Counted from the stretch's first letter, positions 20,572 to 32,127 are shown. The stretch: DNA of 40,426 nt from Syncephalis plumigaleata (GCA_025201365.1 JAIXMF010000097.1:1-40426), one strand, 5' to 3'. Notes: a model not told the origin generated them from the letters alone. Numbers and translations: made by a program.

Positions 20572-23432
20572 CTATTTAGCCACTCGTCGTGCCGTGCCAA
20601 TATGACAAGCGTTGACCTTTGTAGCGAATCTTAACGAGCACAACGTCTCCTGGAAGCTCTCGGGCGATGGTGAGATATTAACAAACATAAGCGTCTTACT
20701 ATTGCCGCCGAGTGAGTTTTGCAACAAGTAGGTTAGCTTCGAGTTACGATAGGGAATGTGTCCATCCTTATTGTTGGATAGGGCAGCGATCACATCGCCT
20801 AGACTGGATAGACTCTTATTGATCGCTTGCGTTTCCCTGAGTCGATCACCGGTAGCGCCGGATTGAGCTAGACGCTCGGATCCTGCTAAATCGATTAGAT
20901 TCAATACACCCTCGCTAACTTCTTCCGTGGCAGTGTTTCGACCGGAAAGACGAAGGGTAAACACACTATAATAAATAAATCAATAAATGATCAGTTGGTT
21001 ATTTCATCTATCTTGCTATCGCGTATTCCATCATGTCATTTCACTTGCCTATGACTACGAGAGGACCGTTCGTTGCATAGAGTAGCACCGACTGCTCGAT
21101 TCTGACCGGCTGTCTTTAGTAGTGCAGACATCTTCTCGGGTGTATCCAGCATTACTAGTATGATAAACAAAAGAGTTAATTAATCTCTTATTAATAATTA
21201 CTCTTTCTTGTCATGCATATATATCTATATACTTACCAGTTTTGACATCTGTAATAATGGTTTTATTGCCGGCTACATGTTTGATGTCGTGTTTCTTGTT
21301 CAGATCACCATTACCAAGTAGATCGTGAATAGTCTCATTGTAGATCTCCACGAATTGTCCCTCCATCGTGTAGACCCATCCTTTCTCCTTTAGTTTCTCG
21401 GCCGTGGCAAATATTTGTTGTACAGCTCTTGGAATCATACCCATACTAGTGCTATCGGGATTATTCGGTCCTTCCATGGTGTAAGTCTAGTATGCATGTA
21501 TATATTATCACCATAATCAGTCAGCTAACAATACAAGTCAAGTCTATCGGTGTACCGTTCATTACCTTGCCACTACCAGTTTGACCGTAACTAGTAGTTA
21601 TCATTGATTAGTGTAAGCAATTATATTAGAGCTAGTATCACAATCAAGTAAATGAACACTTACGCAAATATACAAACTGGATAGCCATCCAATGCCGATT
21701 GAACCAGTTGCGATATTTCTTCAAATACTTCCTCCTGCTTAACATGAACTGGGAATACATTGTCAAATGCAAATGGATACGATTTGACTACCGATTTGCT
21801 ACCATCGGCCGATTCCTATTGTTTACGAGTTAGCCAGCGCATTAAACTAGTGCTACTTTGAATCTTACCGAAGTTTGGAACAATTCAATATCTTTGCCTC
21901 CCATCACTGAGGGCAACTTCATGTGTGGCATACTCTCCTCGGTTGATTTACCTTTAGCAGCTTCGTCGCCTAATAGATAGAATGGTAAGCAATGAATAAA
22001 AGCAAACATGCACACACGCATGTTAACTTCAATCTTACGTAAAGGTGGACGGACACGACAGAATACACGAATGTTGCCTTTCAACTCCTATGTAGAATGC
22101 ATTAACATCAATAATAAAGTATATGCAGTATATATATGATATGCTTACCTGAATGGTATTGTGCAAACGACGACGCATCGTTTCTTCCTCTCGAATCTTT
22201 TGCTCTAACGTGGCAATCAACTCTTTATTATTCTTTACTTCATTCTGTAGCTCTTCGATGGTTGTCTCTCGATTTGCTAGTGTTTCTTCTGTACGCTGTT
22301 ATATTATTATTATCATCATCATCATCAGTAATAATATACTCAATATCCACTATTATACATACCTGTAACTTCACCTTCAATGCACCATAGTCGCCCTCCA
22401 AAGTAAGGAAAGCAGCTGATTGTGAGGAGATGGTAGCACTTAATCGTGCCGTCTCCTCTTTCTCTTGGGCCAACTGCTCCTCAGTTCGCTTAAGATCCTG
22501 AGCTAGACTGTCGTGAGCCTTTTGGATGGCATCTTGTTTCAGCTTCAACTCGGCTATCTCATTATCATGCTTCGTGCTAAGCTCGTCAATGGTTTGCTCA
22601 TGTTTGCGTGCAGTCTCCTCTAATTCTCGCTTTAGATCGTCGAGTTGCGCGGAGATGGCGTTGTTTTCCTCTTCTTTAACGGTCATTCGCTCCTGCAGAC
22701 TAATTCGTGCCTGTTCCAACTCTTGAACTATAGCACGATGGTAAACAACAACTATCTACATGGTGGTATAGCACCATATTCTTTTGCTTACTTTTAGTCT
22801 CGCTCGATTGTAGTTTATTCGTCATTTGATCGACTGATTCTGTCGATGCCTTGATCTGTTCCTTTAGCGCTGCACCTTTATCTTTCATTTCCTCCAATTT
22901 ACCCTACACATCATGTGTCAATTAGTCTATATTATAATGGAATAAACATGATACGTACCTTAGTACCAACGGCCGTTCGAAGTCTCTTAGTCGGCGGGCG
23001 TATGCCAGTAGTAGTGGTAGTAGCATTTGATTTCGCCGGATCTTTATTCTCCTTGGCTAGCGATCGAGTGGCAGTGCTAGGCCTAGTCTTGGCAGCTGGA
23101 ATGGAGGAAGTGGCACGCGCAGTCCTAACGCCTGGTTTAGTGGTGGCACGTCCCGCGATAGGTCGTTTCAATCCAGATGCAGCACCTTTATCCGACGCGT
23201 TCGATGTCGCGGTACTCGCTTTAGTAGTAGGCTTCGCCGTGGTCTTTGCTGTTCCTGCCGCTTCATTGTCCAGGGTATCCGCTTTACGCTTTAGATTCGC
23301 GGGAATCGGTATGCTGGTGGCTGTCTTTTTAACAGATTTCGCGGTGCCATTATTCGTTTTGGCAGTGTTAGCCGTAGAGGTAGATTGCGCTAGTCGAGCA
23401 ATTTTAGTTTGTGTAGGGGCACGCGACGTCAT
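20572..23432 (-). CDS. KAR3: C-terminal-motor kinesin (kinesin-14, Kar3/KIFC1 type)
   Basis: Exons are 23432-22959, 22903-22792, 22727-22363, 22295-22149, 22087-22039, 21969-21869, 21815-21664, 21590-21566, 21486-21237, 21154-21049 and 20965-20572, joining in phase to 724 aa. A basic Ala/Thr-rich tail (1-158) would bind microtubules. A coiled coil follows (about 160-365), then the neck and motor start [13 protein letters not shown]. Motor motifs are the P-loop GQTGSGK (about 469-475, on a 25-nt exon), switch [10 protein letters not shown], and switch [16 protein letters not shown] motor at the C-terminus with this neck marks minus-end-directed kinesin-14, used in spindles and nuclear fusion. 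The intron after switch I has a GC donor. The gene is divergent from NPR2. Confidence 0.95.
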
Positions 23433-23699
23433 GGCCGATAACAAGTAGCGGGAACGAGCACCGACAAGTGAATGTGTACGGGCAATGTGCGGTAAATAGT
23501 AAAGAAAGAGAGGGAAAGAGAAGAAGGAAGGTGGTATAACGCGTTAACGTGTGGGTGTGCGTGGATGTTGCCAAATCGTAAAGGCGTGTTTATTTTTATT
23601 ATAAAAACAACAACAAAACAACAACCACGTGACTATAACCAGGAATTAGCAACTTGTAATAACGAGTGTCTTCTAGTTTATTATTACAGCCAAGCATTC
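23433..23699. promoter_or_regulatory. Divergent promoter, kinesin-14 / NPR2
   Basis: 267 bp between start codons. It contains ACGCGT at 23539-23544, the sequence of the fungal MluI cell-cycle box, and a CACGTG E-box at 23626-23631, about 70 bp before the NPR2 start. Either could be chance at this length; no binding is shown by the sequence. The NPR2 frame is open upstream to an ATG at 23565, but conservation begins at 23700. Confidence 0.35.
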
Positions 23700-25379
23700 A
23701 TGTATTTACCAACATTCCAGTTTCCTCGAATAGCCGCAATATTCTATGCGGAATTCCATCCTATACAAGGTCCTAGTATAGTGTATGACGTCCCGGAAGG
23801 ATCGCTCACTGGACAGGACCGACTACTTGATTTCGAGGCGGTTTCCGACTATGTTATCCCTAAATCTGGCGTAACCGACCGAGTGATAACCTTGACCGTG
23901 GGCAACTACAAGCTTGTAGGGTTTCCATCACGCGTGGAACATACACGATATGCGAGGAATGCCATCATATTCAATATGGTGTTTGTATTCGCGCGACAAG
24001 CAGATACACGAGCCTACGAGCCAGTAGCTCGAAAGATGGCCATTACACTGCGTACACTCGAGGTATGTTATCGTCACTATTGACTAGCATAGCTTAATGT
24101 TCTCGTATACATTATAAACTAGGTGGAGAGTAGCTACTTGCATGATGAATCAAAACGGGAACGTATCGCCATGCTAATGGGGCAGGCATATGAAGATCTC
24201 AATACCATGAAGGAATGTCTTATACCCATTGGTAATCCAATTCATTGACCACGAGCGATACTATTATTGAACTAATGACGCGTATTATACCAGATCAAAG
24301 CCATACGGTAAATCTTAAGCTATTCCCGGTGCTTTCGCAACCACCGCTCATTAAAGACTACGTGGTGCCTATTCTTACGGCACCGACAGATCGGTTAGAA
24401 CTGGATAGTTGGGACATTACCGCTCGTAAGGCAAGTCATGAATTACTATGACTATTCGATGTATCTCTTGAGTAGCTAACACTATTATAGATCCTAGAGT
24501 ATATTGACGGTGTGGCTCCAATCCGACGAATAGCGGAAATGGCCGATGTTGACACGGATAAAGTTCGTCGATTGGTGCGCCATCTAATGTAATTATCCTT
24601 GTATTTGAATAGACTACGTCACTGATAATGTAACTAAACATCAAATCCATTGTAATAGATATTATGGTAGTGCGGTTATTGTCGATATATTCCAGGTAGA
24701 TAGTTCATTACTCGATGGAATATATTGTTTTCTATTCAGTTTACTAATGCCTTGATTATACACTAGTATTCCAATAGCTATACATTATTGGATGGTGCCA
24801 CCGATTTAGTTGATGATCCTCAGAGACAAAAGGAATGTATGCTGTACATTACAAAGCCTGGTATGTCCATATTATCTATCATGATCATTGACAGTAAGCA
24901 TTGCTAACCACACCAGTACAGGCTATACATCGATCACCTTTTCACATATATTCTCACTTTATTGTGCTCTTAAACCTGGCATTACCATCAAGGAATGGAT
25001 GCAGGAATATCAAGTAGAACTAGAATCGATAGATATCAGGTAACTATATTCAATTGTTAAATGACTACTACTACGAGTATTTCTAATATCATTGTAAAGA
25101 CGTATGATAGCTTTTGGTGTTATTAATCGTTTACTACGAAGATTACACTGTTACCCTTATTTGCCGGAAGAACGACGTTGTCATGTACCAGCTGCTCTAC
25201 AACGGTAACTACTTGTACTATTATAGCTTGTATGATAATTAATAATACAATCAATATTTATTAGATATCTCGATGGCATGCATCATTACGATGAAATAGG
25301 AGTCGCTTTAGGGTATAGTCCACATGAACTACGAGAAATACTAATGAGGGATGCCACATTCATGGAAATAAATCGTTAA
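23700..25379 (+). CDS. NPR2: GATOR1/SEACIT complex subunit Npr2 (NPRL2)
   Basis: Exons are 23700-24062, 24123-24231, 24294-24430, 24491-24588, 24659-24695, 24767-24860, 24922-25039, 25100-25204 and 25265-25379, giving 391 aa (human NPRL2 is 380). The N-terminal longin-like domain is typical: IAAIFYAEFHPIQGPSIVYDVPEGS. Later family blocks are HTVNLKLFPVLSQPPLIKDYVVP, APIRRIAEMADVDTDKVRRLVRHL (winged helix) and MIAFGVINRLLRRLHCYPYLP. With Npr3 and Iml1 it restrains TORC1 when amino acids are scarce, at the vacuole or lysosome. The third intron has a GC donor (aag|gcaagt at 24431). Confidence 0.95.
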
Positions 25380-25459
25380 TTGTTTATTAAACATATATAT
25401 ATATATATAATGACAATGATAGAGATATGTATGTATATATGTATGTATATAGAATGATG

Positions 25460-25476
25460 ATGATTATAAAAGAGGG
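25460..25476. repeat. Left target-site duplication of the LINE
   Basis: Seventeen bases (atgattataaaagaggg) identical to 26241-26257. The pair flanks the LINE fragment exactly, as expected for target-primed reverse transcription. Confidence 0.7.
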
Positions 25477-26240
25477 GGAGAAATAATGTTTTTATTGACC
25501 AATAAAGAAAATTAACAAATTTTATCCATCAGTCGATAATGGGGAGTGAAAATTTACATTTAAGGCATCGCATAACCATTGCCACTTGTGACCAAATGTC
25601 GAAGTAGACGAAAGCGTTAACGCTGTGCGATATTTTGCTCGTATAATATTTTGTAATGTATAGGACCATGAGTTATATATATGTTGGTGATCAGACGGTT
25701 TGTCATTGTAGATGCTGGCTATACGAGTGCTGTGTATGGCCCACAGGAGGAAGAAATGAGAGAGAAATAATGTTTTTATTGACCAATAAAGAAAATTAAC
25801 AAATTTTATCCATCAGTCGATAATGGGGAGTGAAAATTTACATTTAAGGCATCGCATAACCATTGCCACTTGTGACCAAATGTCGAAGTAGACGAAAGCG
25901 TTAACGCTGTGCGATATTTTGCTCGTATAATATTTTGTAATGTATAGGACCATGAGTTGAATATATGTTGGTGATCAGACGGTTTGTCATTGTAGATGCT
26001 GGCTATACGAGTGCTGTGTATGGCCCACAGCGCGCTAATGATAGATATATGGTTAGTAATACTGGCTTTGCCCGAGTGTAGGATGTAAGAAAGTGTGACG
26101 ATTGACTTCCAATTGAAATCTGCTGACGGAGTAATTGATAATCGTGCTAGTATGTTTGTCCAAAACTGCTGAACTGGAGGGCATGACCAAAACGAATGCT
26201 CTAGGGTTTCATTGGGATGTTGACAACGTGTACAAGGAAC
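25477..26240 (-). mobile_element. 5'-truncated LINE retrotransposon with duplicated 3' end
   Basis: On the minus strand the ORF encodes the C-terminal end of a LINE polyprotein: the CCHC-like zinc knuckle after the reverse transcriptase (PCTRCQHPNETLEHSFWSCP), then about 110 residues ending near 25809. The 3' UTR ends around the word aataaagaaaattaa (plus strand). The last 269 bp of the element are present twice in tandem, at 25478-25746 and 25762-26030, with two mismatches and no indel, separated by 15 bp. The whole is flanked by 17-bp direct repeats. The reverse transcriptase and endonuclease are missing, so it is dead. Codons upstream of 26240 belong to the target DNA and not to the element. 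Confidence 0.75.
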
Positions 26241-26257
26241 ATGATTATAAAAGAGGG
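26241..26257. repeat. Right target-site duplication of the LINE
   Basis: Second copy of the 17-bp direct repeat (atgattataaaagaggg) that bounds the LINE insertion. It marks the truncated 5' end of the element. Confidence 0.7.
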
Positions 26258-26413
26258 AAACATCCATCATATGGTGATGTGGATGGATGACGTGTCCCAC
26301 TTCGTGTTCTAGTTAATCATTCTTATTCAGCTTCTTTTCTTTTTGTCATCGTCACTTGTTATCGTAAAGGACACAGTTCATCTATCGCCAGTTCCTTACA
26401 ATCTAGCTTCAAT

Positions 26414-27481
26414 ATGAGTCGATCTTCAGGTTACGATCGGCATATTACCATCTTCTCGCCAGAAGGTCGTCTCTATCAAGTTGGTGAGACTTGCTCTAGG
26501 ATAAAAGTACAGTGAAAATATGAATACTAATATGAGACTATAGAATATGCATTCAAGGCTATTTCCAACTCGGGTGTCACCTCAGTCGGTGTACGTGGCA
26601 AGGACTCGGTAGTAATTATTACGCAGAAGAAAGTACCAGTAAGTAGACATAGTACTCTATTGAATAAACGTCAGATGACTAGAGTAGCACTTGATAATCA
26701 TAGGACACACTATTGGATGCATCCTCAGTGACCAATCTATTTGCATTGACACCTTACGTCGGTTGTGTGATGACAGGCATTACAGGTAGATGATGATCAA
26801 GTGCTCATTATTAACTATTATGATTGATCACTAATCATTATTGTAGCTGATGCTCGTTTACAAGTATCGCGTGCTCGTCAAGAAGCAGCTGAATTCCGTT
26901 ATAAATACGGATATGAAATGCCCACAGATATGATTGCTAAGCGTATGGCTAATATCAATCAACTGTACACGCAACAGGCTGCCATGCGCCCACTTGGTGT
27001 ATGTAAGTAATCATCGAATAGCTCGACTATTAGTGCTGCTGCTGCTGCTACTACTTTTATATAAATCAGCCTATTAACCTAACAAGTATAGCTATGATTA
27101 TAATTGGTGTCGACGATGAACATGGTCCTATGCTGTACAAGTGTGATCCAGCCGGGTATTACGTTGGCTACAAGGCTACCGGTGCTGGTGCCAAACAACA
27201 AGAGGTTATCAGCTACTTGGAGAAGAAGTTGAAGCGTGAACCTGAGCTGAACTTTGAAGAGACCATCGAGGTAAGTAATAACAACGACAACAATGTAAAA
27301 CAACTAATATTAATGACCATGATTATAGTTGGCCATTAATACACTTGCTTCCGTATTGTCAGCTGATTTCAAGCCAACTGACGTTGAATTGGCCTATGTC
27401 ACCGCAGATGATCGACAATTCCGTGTCATGTCTACAGATGAGATTGAACAACATTTACAACGTATCACCGAACGGGACTGA
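26414..27481 (+). CDS. SCL1: 20S proteasome subunit alpha-1 (Scl1/PSMA6)
   Basis: Exons are 26414-26483, 26544-26638, 26704-26785, 26847-27002, 27092-27270 and 27329-27481, giving 244 aa, close to the usual 246-252. It begins [20 protein letters not shown] and continues with the alpha-subunit signature YQVEYAFKAI. Later blocks ([67 protein letters not shown]) identify the alpha-1 position (human alpha-6 name). It is a structural gate-ring subunit without the catalytic Thr. The LINE insertion lies about 160 bp upstream, so the promoter is short or includes retroelement-adjacent DNA. Confidence 0.97.
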
Positions 27482-27584
27482 ACACATTGATATCATCACA
27501 GAAAGTAATAAACTATTCTTTTGCTTCAAACAATGATTACTTGTGGAATGTTTGTTTATTAGTAGAATACAGAATAAATAATAG

Positions 27585-28050
27585 TTATGGTAATAATTCC
27601 GATGTCTGCTCTTGTTGTTCTTGCTGCTGTTGCTGTTGCTGTTCTTGTCGTTGCACTAGAACCACCTGCCATACAACAATGCTCACCCATAATCCAATGG
27701 TGACTGCCAATATAATCTGTAGTAAAAGAACAAGAGAAGATATTGACTAGTGACTACATGATACAATCATCATCTATTACCTTAGTAAGTATGCAGCATT
27801 GAAGTGAAGGAGGTCCACGCGACTTGTCTCGATGAATTGGAAGATAGGACGATGGTAGATGACGTGTAGTATTAGACGGAGAATCAATGGTAGTTGCGTT
27901 GATTGACTCATCAATCTGCGGCAATAATGGAAGTACGATACTGCTCGTCTCATCCAATTCACGCTGACAATTATGCTTATTCAACACTTTCTCGTCAACA
28001 CAAAGTGCAACATGGTCCACAGTAGGATTATCTTGTTGTATTGGTGACAT
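27585..28050 (-). CDS. Small one-pass membrane protein, poly-Gln tail
   Basis: Exons are 28050-27781 and 27716-27585, giving 133 aa. The N-terminal 88 residues are polar. One clear membrane helix follows (about 91-110, ILAVTIGLWVSIVVWQVVL), then a Gln-rich tail (RQEQQQQQQQEQQEQ) of 15-25 residues. There is no signal peptide, so it is probably tail-anchored or has an internal anchor. The family is not recognised. An upstream mini-exon is possible: ATGGCTCGA at about 28161, then gtatcc to ttatag, would add MARPLYTFY in frame. The gene is convergent with SCL1; the two stop codons are about 100 bp apart. Confidence 0.6.
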
Positions 28051-28493
28051 GTAGAAAGTGTATAACGGCTATAATAACAGTCAGCTTACGAAATAGCAAA
28101 TATCAAAATGGTAGAAATCAAGGCAATGGGAATATAGAAGAAAAGGATACTCGAGCCATGTTAGGCAACGCACACGCACACATTGTCTATTAGTGCGTGC
28201 CTTTGTGGTCTACGAAAAGAGGAAGGAGTCAACACTTGCCTTGGCTTATTATTCTGATTGGTTAACGATAGATTATATGGAAAAGTATGGAGATGGGCGT
28301 ACAAACATTCCCGTCTTCTACTGAAACAGAATGAAATCGCATTATTTATACGCTTTGTATCTCATCGTAGACAAGCGATAACCATTTATAAGCAAATCAT
28401 CACATAATCCAGTAATAGATGAGCATTAGTCAAAATACATCGTTGTATATTAGAAGAAAAGCTTTATTCAGCATTAATCGTTGTCCACGCTTA
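28051..28493. other. Intergenic region between small membrane gene and VDAC
   Basis: No separate gene. It contains a CCAAT-type box on the minus strand near 28257-28262 (attgg on plus), possibly serving the minus-strand small membrane gene, and the 3' flank of VDAC from about 28440. Confidence 0.4.
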
Positions 28494-29774
28494 TTAGTTC
28501 TCCAATACTAGGCTAATACCAACTTTGTGGGCGCTTTCATTCAAACGTGTCGTGTCGAAACTGCCACCCAATGACACCTTGACACCGGCACGAAGTCGTT
28601 GCGTGTAACCTAGACCCAAACGACCACCATTATCGATCTTGGCCTTAACGAACGTGTCCTTATCGAGGAAGTACTTGGAACCGAGTTCAAGTGCAACTGG
28701 AGCATTCTTGGTCTTTGAGTCCCAGGTGGCCTTTGCGCCAACTTCAACATCAGGATTGACACGGTGGAAGAAAGAGGCCGAGTACACGCTTAGACCACTA
28801 GTGCTATACGATTGTTACAATAAAGATACATAAGTATATGTATATATAAGTATATTAATGGTAGTACTTACGCATGAAGAGCCACAGCGTATTGAGGTGC
28901 CGAGTAACCCAAAGCAGTGCTATAACGAGTGATGTTGCCATTGAGTACATCATAGCCGACATCGGCACCAAGCAAGAAACCTTCATGTCTAGATTGTATG
29001 GTAGCAATACATCATGATTAGTTGCTATTCCAATAATTGTACAATTATCTCATACGGCTGAAATAGAACTCACCCGAATACAATATCACCAGTGAAGCTT
29101 GGTCCCTTGAACAAGTCAACGGTACCACGAGTGAATACACCTGGTTGCTTGTAGTTGATGCCTACTTTAGCGGCCTTTTGACTATTATATGTACATATAC
29201 ATACATACATAGCTTGTTAACTCTCTCTATCCTATTGTTTTATATATATATATCATTATAGCTTACCCAACAGCTGGCAATAATGAAGCATTAATGTCCA
29301 ATTTCAATCCCTTGGCCACTTTATTCTCTAATTCAACTTGAGCACTCAATACATTCTTGGTATTCCATGTATTGGTCACGGTCAAACCTTATGATTGATA
29401 TGATTAGTATGGATATCATAGTAGAATGAACGCTTATTACACTTACCATTCTTATAGTCGCTGTATTTGGCTTTCAATTCACCGGTAATGGATCCCGTTT
29501 TACTTTCTTGAGCACCATTGACCGTAAAGCTCTAGAATAATAATAAGCGACAAGTACATCCATATTAATAAACTATTAAGGCATCCTATCCATTGTAGCA
29601 AGTCTATCTTCGTGAAGAAGTAGAACAGTTTCAACGGATATTTCCCTTTCTACATACCACACCGTTTGGAGTCTTGGTGGTTACTTCAAGCTTGACCGTG
29701 CCTACGGGATAGTCACGACCCAATAGGTCGCCAACGGACTTGCCAATATCTCCGTATTTAACTGTGGTGGCCAT
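28494..29774 (-). CDS. POR1: Mitochondrial porin (VDAC)
   Basis: Exons are 29774-29658, 29531-29447, 29387-29267, 29181-29074, 28988-28872 and 28803-28494, joining in phase to 285 aa, the family length (about 283). The N-terminus (TTVKYGDIGKSVGDLLGRDY) is the usual amphipathic helix. Beta-strand blocks follow (KAKYSDYKNGLTVTNTWNT, GPSFTGDIVFG, GFLLGADVGYDV), and the end (LGYTQRLRAGVKVSLGGSFD) matches the eukaryotic porin signature. It forms the 19-strand channel for ATP, ADP and other metabolites in the outer mitochondrial membrane. Confidence 0.96.
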
Positions 29775-30267
29775 AGTATACTAGATGAACACTATTACTA
29801 GATGTGCCAAGTGCGTGGGTAATCTCGAAGGACGATAAAAGAAGTAGAAACTGAAGAGGAAAGAAGAAGAAGAAGAAATACACCCTGGTTTATTTTCGTT
29901 TGTGCAAGTGTGCGGGTGTGTGTAGTGCTTACACTGTCGGATAAGATCGGAATCCATCACATCCATTGGGTTGAGTAAATGAATGAAATAAAACTGGTAA
30001 TTCCATCATCATAGACCAATCAAACCCTTGCCACGTCAACACAATCTAATATACAAATAGATAGATATACACATACGTATATACTCGTTGTTCCATGTAC
30101 TTGTGCTAATATCACATCATGTTATCTCAAAGTAGCCATAGGCATATTTATTGAGTAAGAAAAGATTAAACTGGCACGCTTGGCCTTTATTCAATCGCTG
30201 TATCTCTTTTAAAGACACTAGAGGTGGATATTGTCGTAGGATCATATGACGTGCTATAGCATGCGTA
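29775..30267. other. Intergenic region between VDAC and cofilin
   Basis: Presumed promoter of VDAC on the minus strand, with a purine-rich tract at 29850-29878, and the 3' flank of cofilin. No supported gene. The ORF at 30344-30117 mostly reads the last cofilin exon in the wrong frame. Confidence 0.5.
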
Positions 30268-30813
30268 TTATTTGGCATTGGTGAGCACGCTTTCCTCTTG
30301 AATGTCATCAAGATCATTTGCTTGCACTTCTTTAAGCGAACCAAGCTTATTATTCAACGCATTTTTACTACCAGCATACAACATTTTAGTCTTGACCTTT
30401 AGTGTATCCGGTACCCTAGTTTATCGTTGTTAATATTAATGAAATATTAAATGCTATACGTGTATGTGTATGTGTATCTATACGTACCATGAAATGAGAA
30501 GAATTCTCTCACTTTGAACGCCATCCGGTTTAGTATACTCATGATTGACTATGACGTAACGAGCATCATCCTTGGGTAATCTGTCCAGCAAGTCTTGGTG
30601 TGTTCCTTGCTCGATCGTGCCATCAACAACAATGTATGGCTCCTCGACACGGAGGAAGATGTACTTGTATTTACGATTCTTCTTCAACTCCTGGAATGCC
30701 AATAGACACTCATCATTGGGTTCTACACCGGTGGACTAGACAAGTACCGCGGATGAGTTTGAGTTTATTTGGCATCTATTATAACGCTGCACTACTACAC
30801 AAATACTTACCAT
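30268..30813 (-). CDS. COF1: Cofilin (actin-depolymerising factor)
   Basis: Exons are 30813-30811 (only ATG), 30735-30488 and 30415-30268, giving 132 aa, a typical ADF/cofilin size. After Met comes STGVEPNDECLLAFQELK; the N-terminal Ser is the site that regulates actin binding in many cofilins. The ADF-H core has KYKYIFLRVEEPYIVV, the acidic loop LPKDDARYVIVNHEY, and the actin-binding long helix PDTLKVKTKMLYAGSKNAL. It severs and depolymerises actin filaments. An intron directly after the start codon, with a gtaagt donor, is also known in cofilin genes of other groups. Confidence 0.95.
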
Positions 30814-31189
30814 ATTGCTTATAATCAGGGATGGTTAATACCAATAAACTTGTAGAATAACACAAGAGTCAGTTGATGAAAGGGCGGAAATGTTAAATGG
30901 ATGTGTAAGGAAAAGTGCTGATGCCGGGGAAACCTTTGTGATAAAGACAGTTTTATAGTGGACACTTACGATAGTGATAGTGATAGTGATAGTGATGAGG
31001 TGTGTGTGTGTGTGGTGTTGTTTGTGTATAACGCGTTTCCTTGTTGGTAATGTGGTCAAGTCAGGATGAAACCGCTACTGTTGCTGCTGCTGCTGTATTG
31101 CCAATAGCATCATTGCTGTTAGGGCTGCTATATAAAATCATCATCATCATCATCATCATCGATACATCCATGAACTACACGTGACACAA
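30814..31189. other. Divergent region upstream of cofilin
   Basis: Contains short tandem repeats: gatagt hexamers around 30969-30995, a GT run near 31003-31014, GCT/CTG trinucleotides near 31080-31096 and an ATC run at 31138-31160. No gene of useful length. A short upstream ORF (ATG at 31170) precedes the possible gene at 31190. Confidence 0.5.
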
Positions 31190-31429
31190 ATGGCTTCATC
31201 ACGCGTTGATTCTTGGCAACCTGGATTCAGTTCAGCCAGTCTATTAAACAAACAGTTACGCTTATATGTATGTATATGTGTGTATCATTGGACAGCTAGG
31301 TTTATAATAATTATATTGTATTTACGATGGTGTGTGTCTGTGGAGATTATATGTTGTCGTGATAGTGTATTATTCTTGGGATACGATATATACGCGTTAC
31401 GAAGATTGGCGGCCAGCAAATTAATATAA
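31190..31429 (+). CDS. Possible very small one-pass membrane protein
   Basis: From the ATG at 31190 the frame is open for 80 codons to 31429. The middle (about 31268-31365) looks intronic. Two phase-correct splicings exist: 31190-31281 with 31366-31429 (51 aa), or donor gtatgt at 31268 with an acceptor at 31345. Both give MASSRVDSWQPGFSSASLLN, a hydrophobic segment containing VLFLGYDIYAL, and a basic end RRLAASKLI. This resembles a small mitochondrial or ER single-span subunit, but I cannot name it. It may be spurious. Confidence 0.35.
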   Translation: MASSRVDSWQPGFSSASLLNKQLRLYVCICVYHWTARFIIIILYLRWCVSVEIICCRDSVLFLGYDIYALRRLAASKLI

Positions 31430-31972
31430 TAAATGGTGGTAGGTAGGTGGTAGTAGGTAGGTAGGTAGGTAAGTAAATAGGTGCTCCATAGACAAACAGA
31501 TGATGCTAATTAAACGGACACAAGGGAAATAGAACAGGCGTGTATATGTGTACGTACGTATAGAAAGTAGGAAAGGGCAGTGTCAATTGTGCGTTATCAT
31601 CCACAATATAGAGAGAATTGACTCGTTATATAGACTCATATTCATAGAAATGGCATAGACAAGAAACGCAACAAGAGGGCGCCGATAGATTCTCATTGAC
31701 TTGGATGATGCTGTGTGGATGAGAGATGAAACGCCACAATGCATGATGATGATGAGGATGATGATGATAAGGAGAAGTAAGGAGGAGAAGTAAGGAACGG
31801 TGACGTCGAATTAATAATATGAAAGCCAATATAGACCAGAAATGTAGATCATTATCAGTATATATATATATATATATATATATGTGTGCGTGTGTGCACT
31901 GCAACGTGGAAACTACCTCAATCTATGAACAAACTGTGGTTTATCCTTGGTTGAAGAGCAATGGCGACTATA

Positions 31973-32007
<35 letters not shown>

Positions 32008-32127
32008 ATACTAATAGATTTACATATTAATTAACGCCATATAGGGCGTATCAATGGTAGGTAGTATTGGAGAGAAACGACATTAGGGAAATATGGAAGC
32101 TAGGGGATGGAAACAGAGGAAATGGAA

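Noticed and set aside
22915-23448. 177-codon ORF on the plus strand with Val/Ala/Leu-rich sequence
   Set aside because: It is antisense to the Ala/Thr-rich first exon of the kinesin, whose frame joins correctly to the motor domain. The hydrophobic content is a reverse-complement effect.
26241-26300. Start of the LINE ORF extended to 26300
   Set aside because: Residues before the zinc knuckle are encoded by the right target-site duplication and flanking host DNA, so they are not LINE protein.
30117-30344. 75-codon minus-strand ORF downstream of cofilin
   Set aside because: It overlaps the last cofilin exon in a different frame. The cofilin reading ends at 30268 with family-like sequence.
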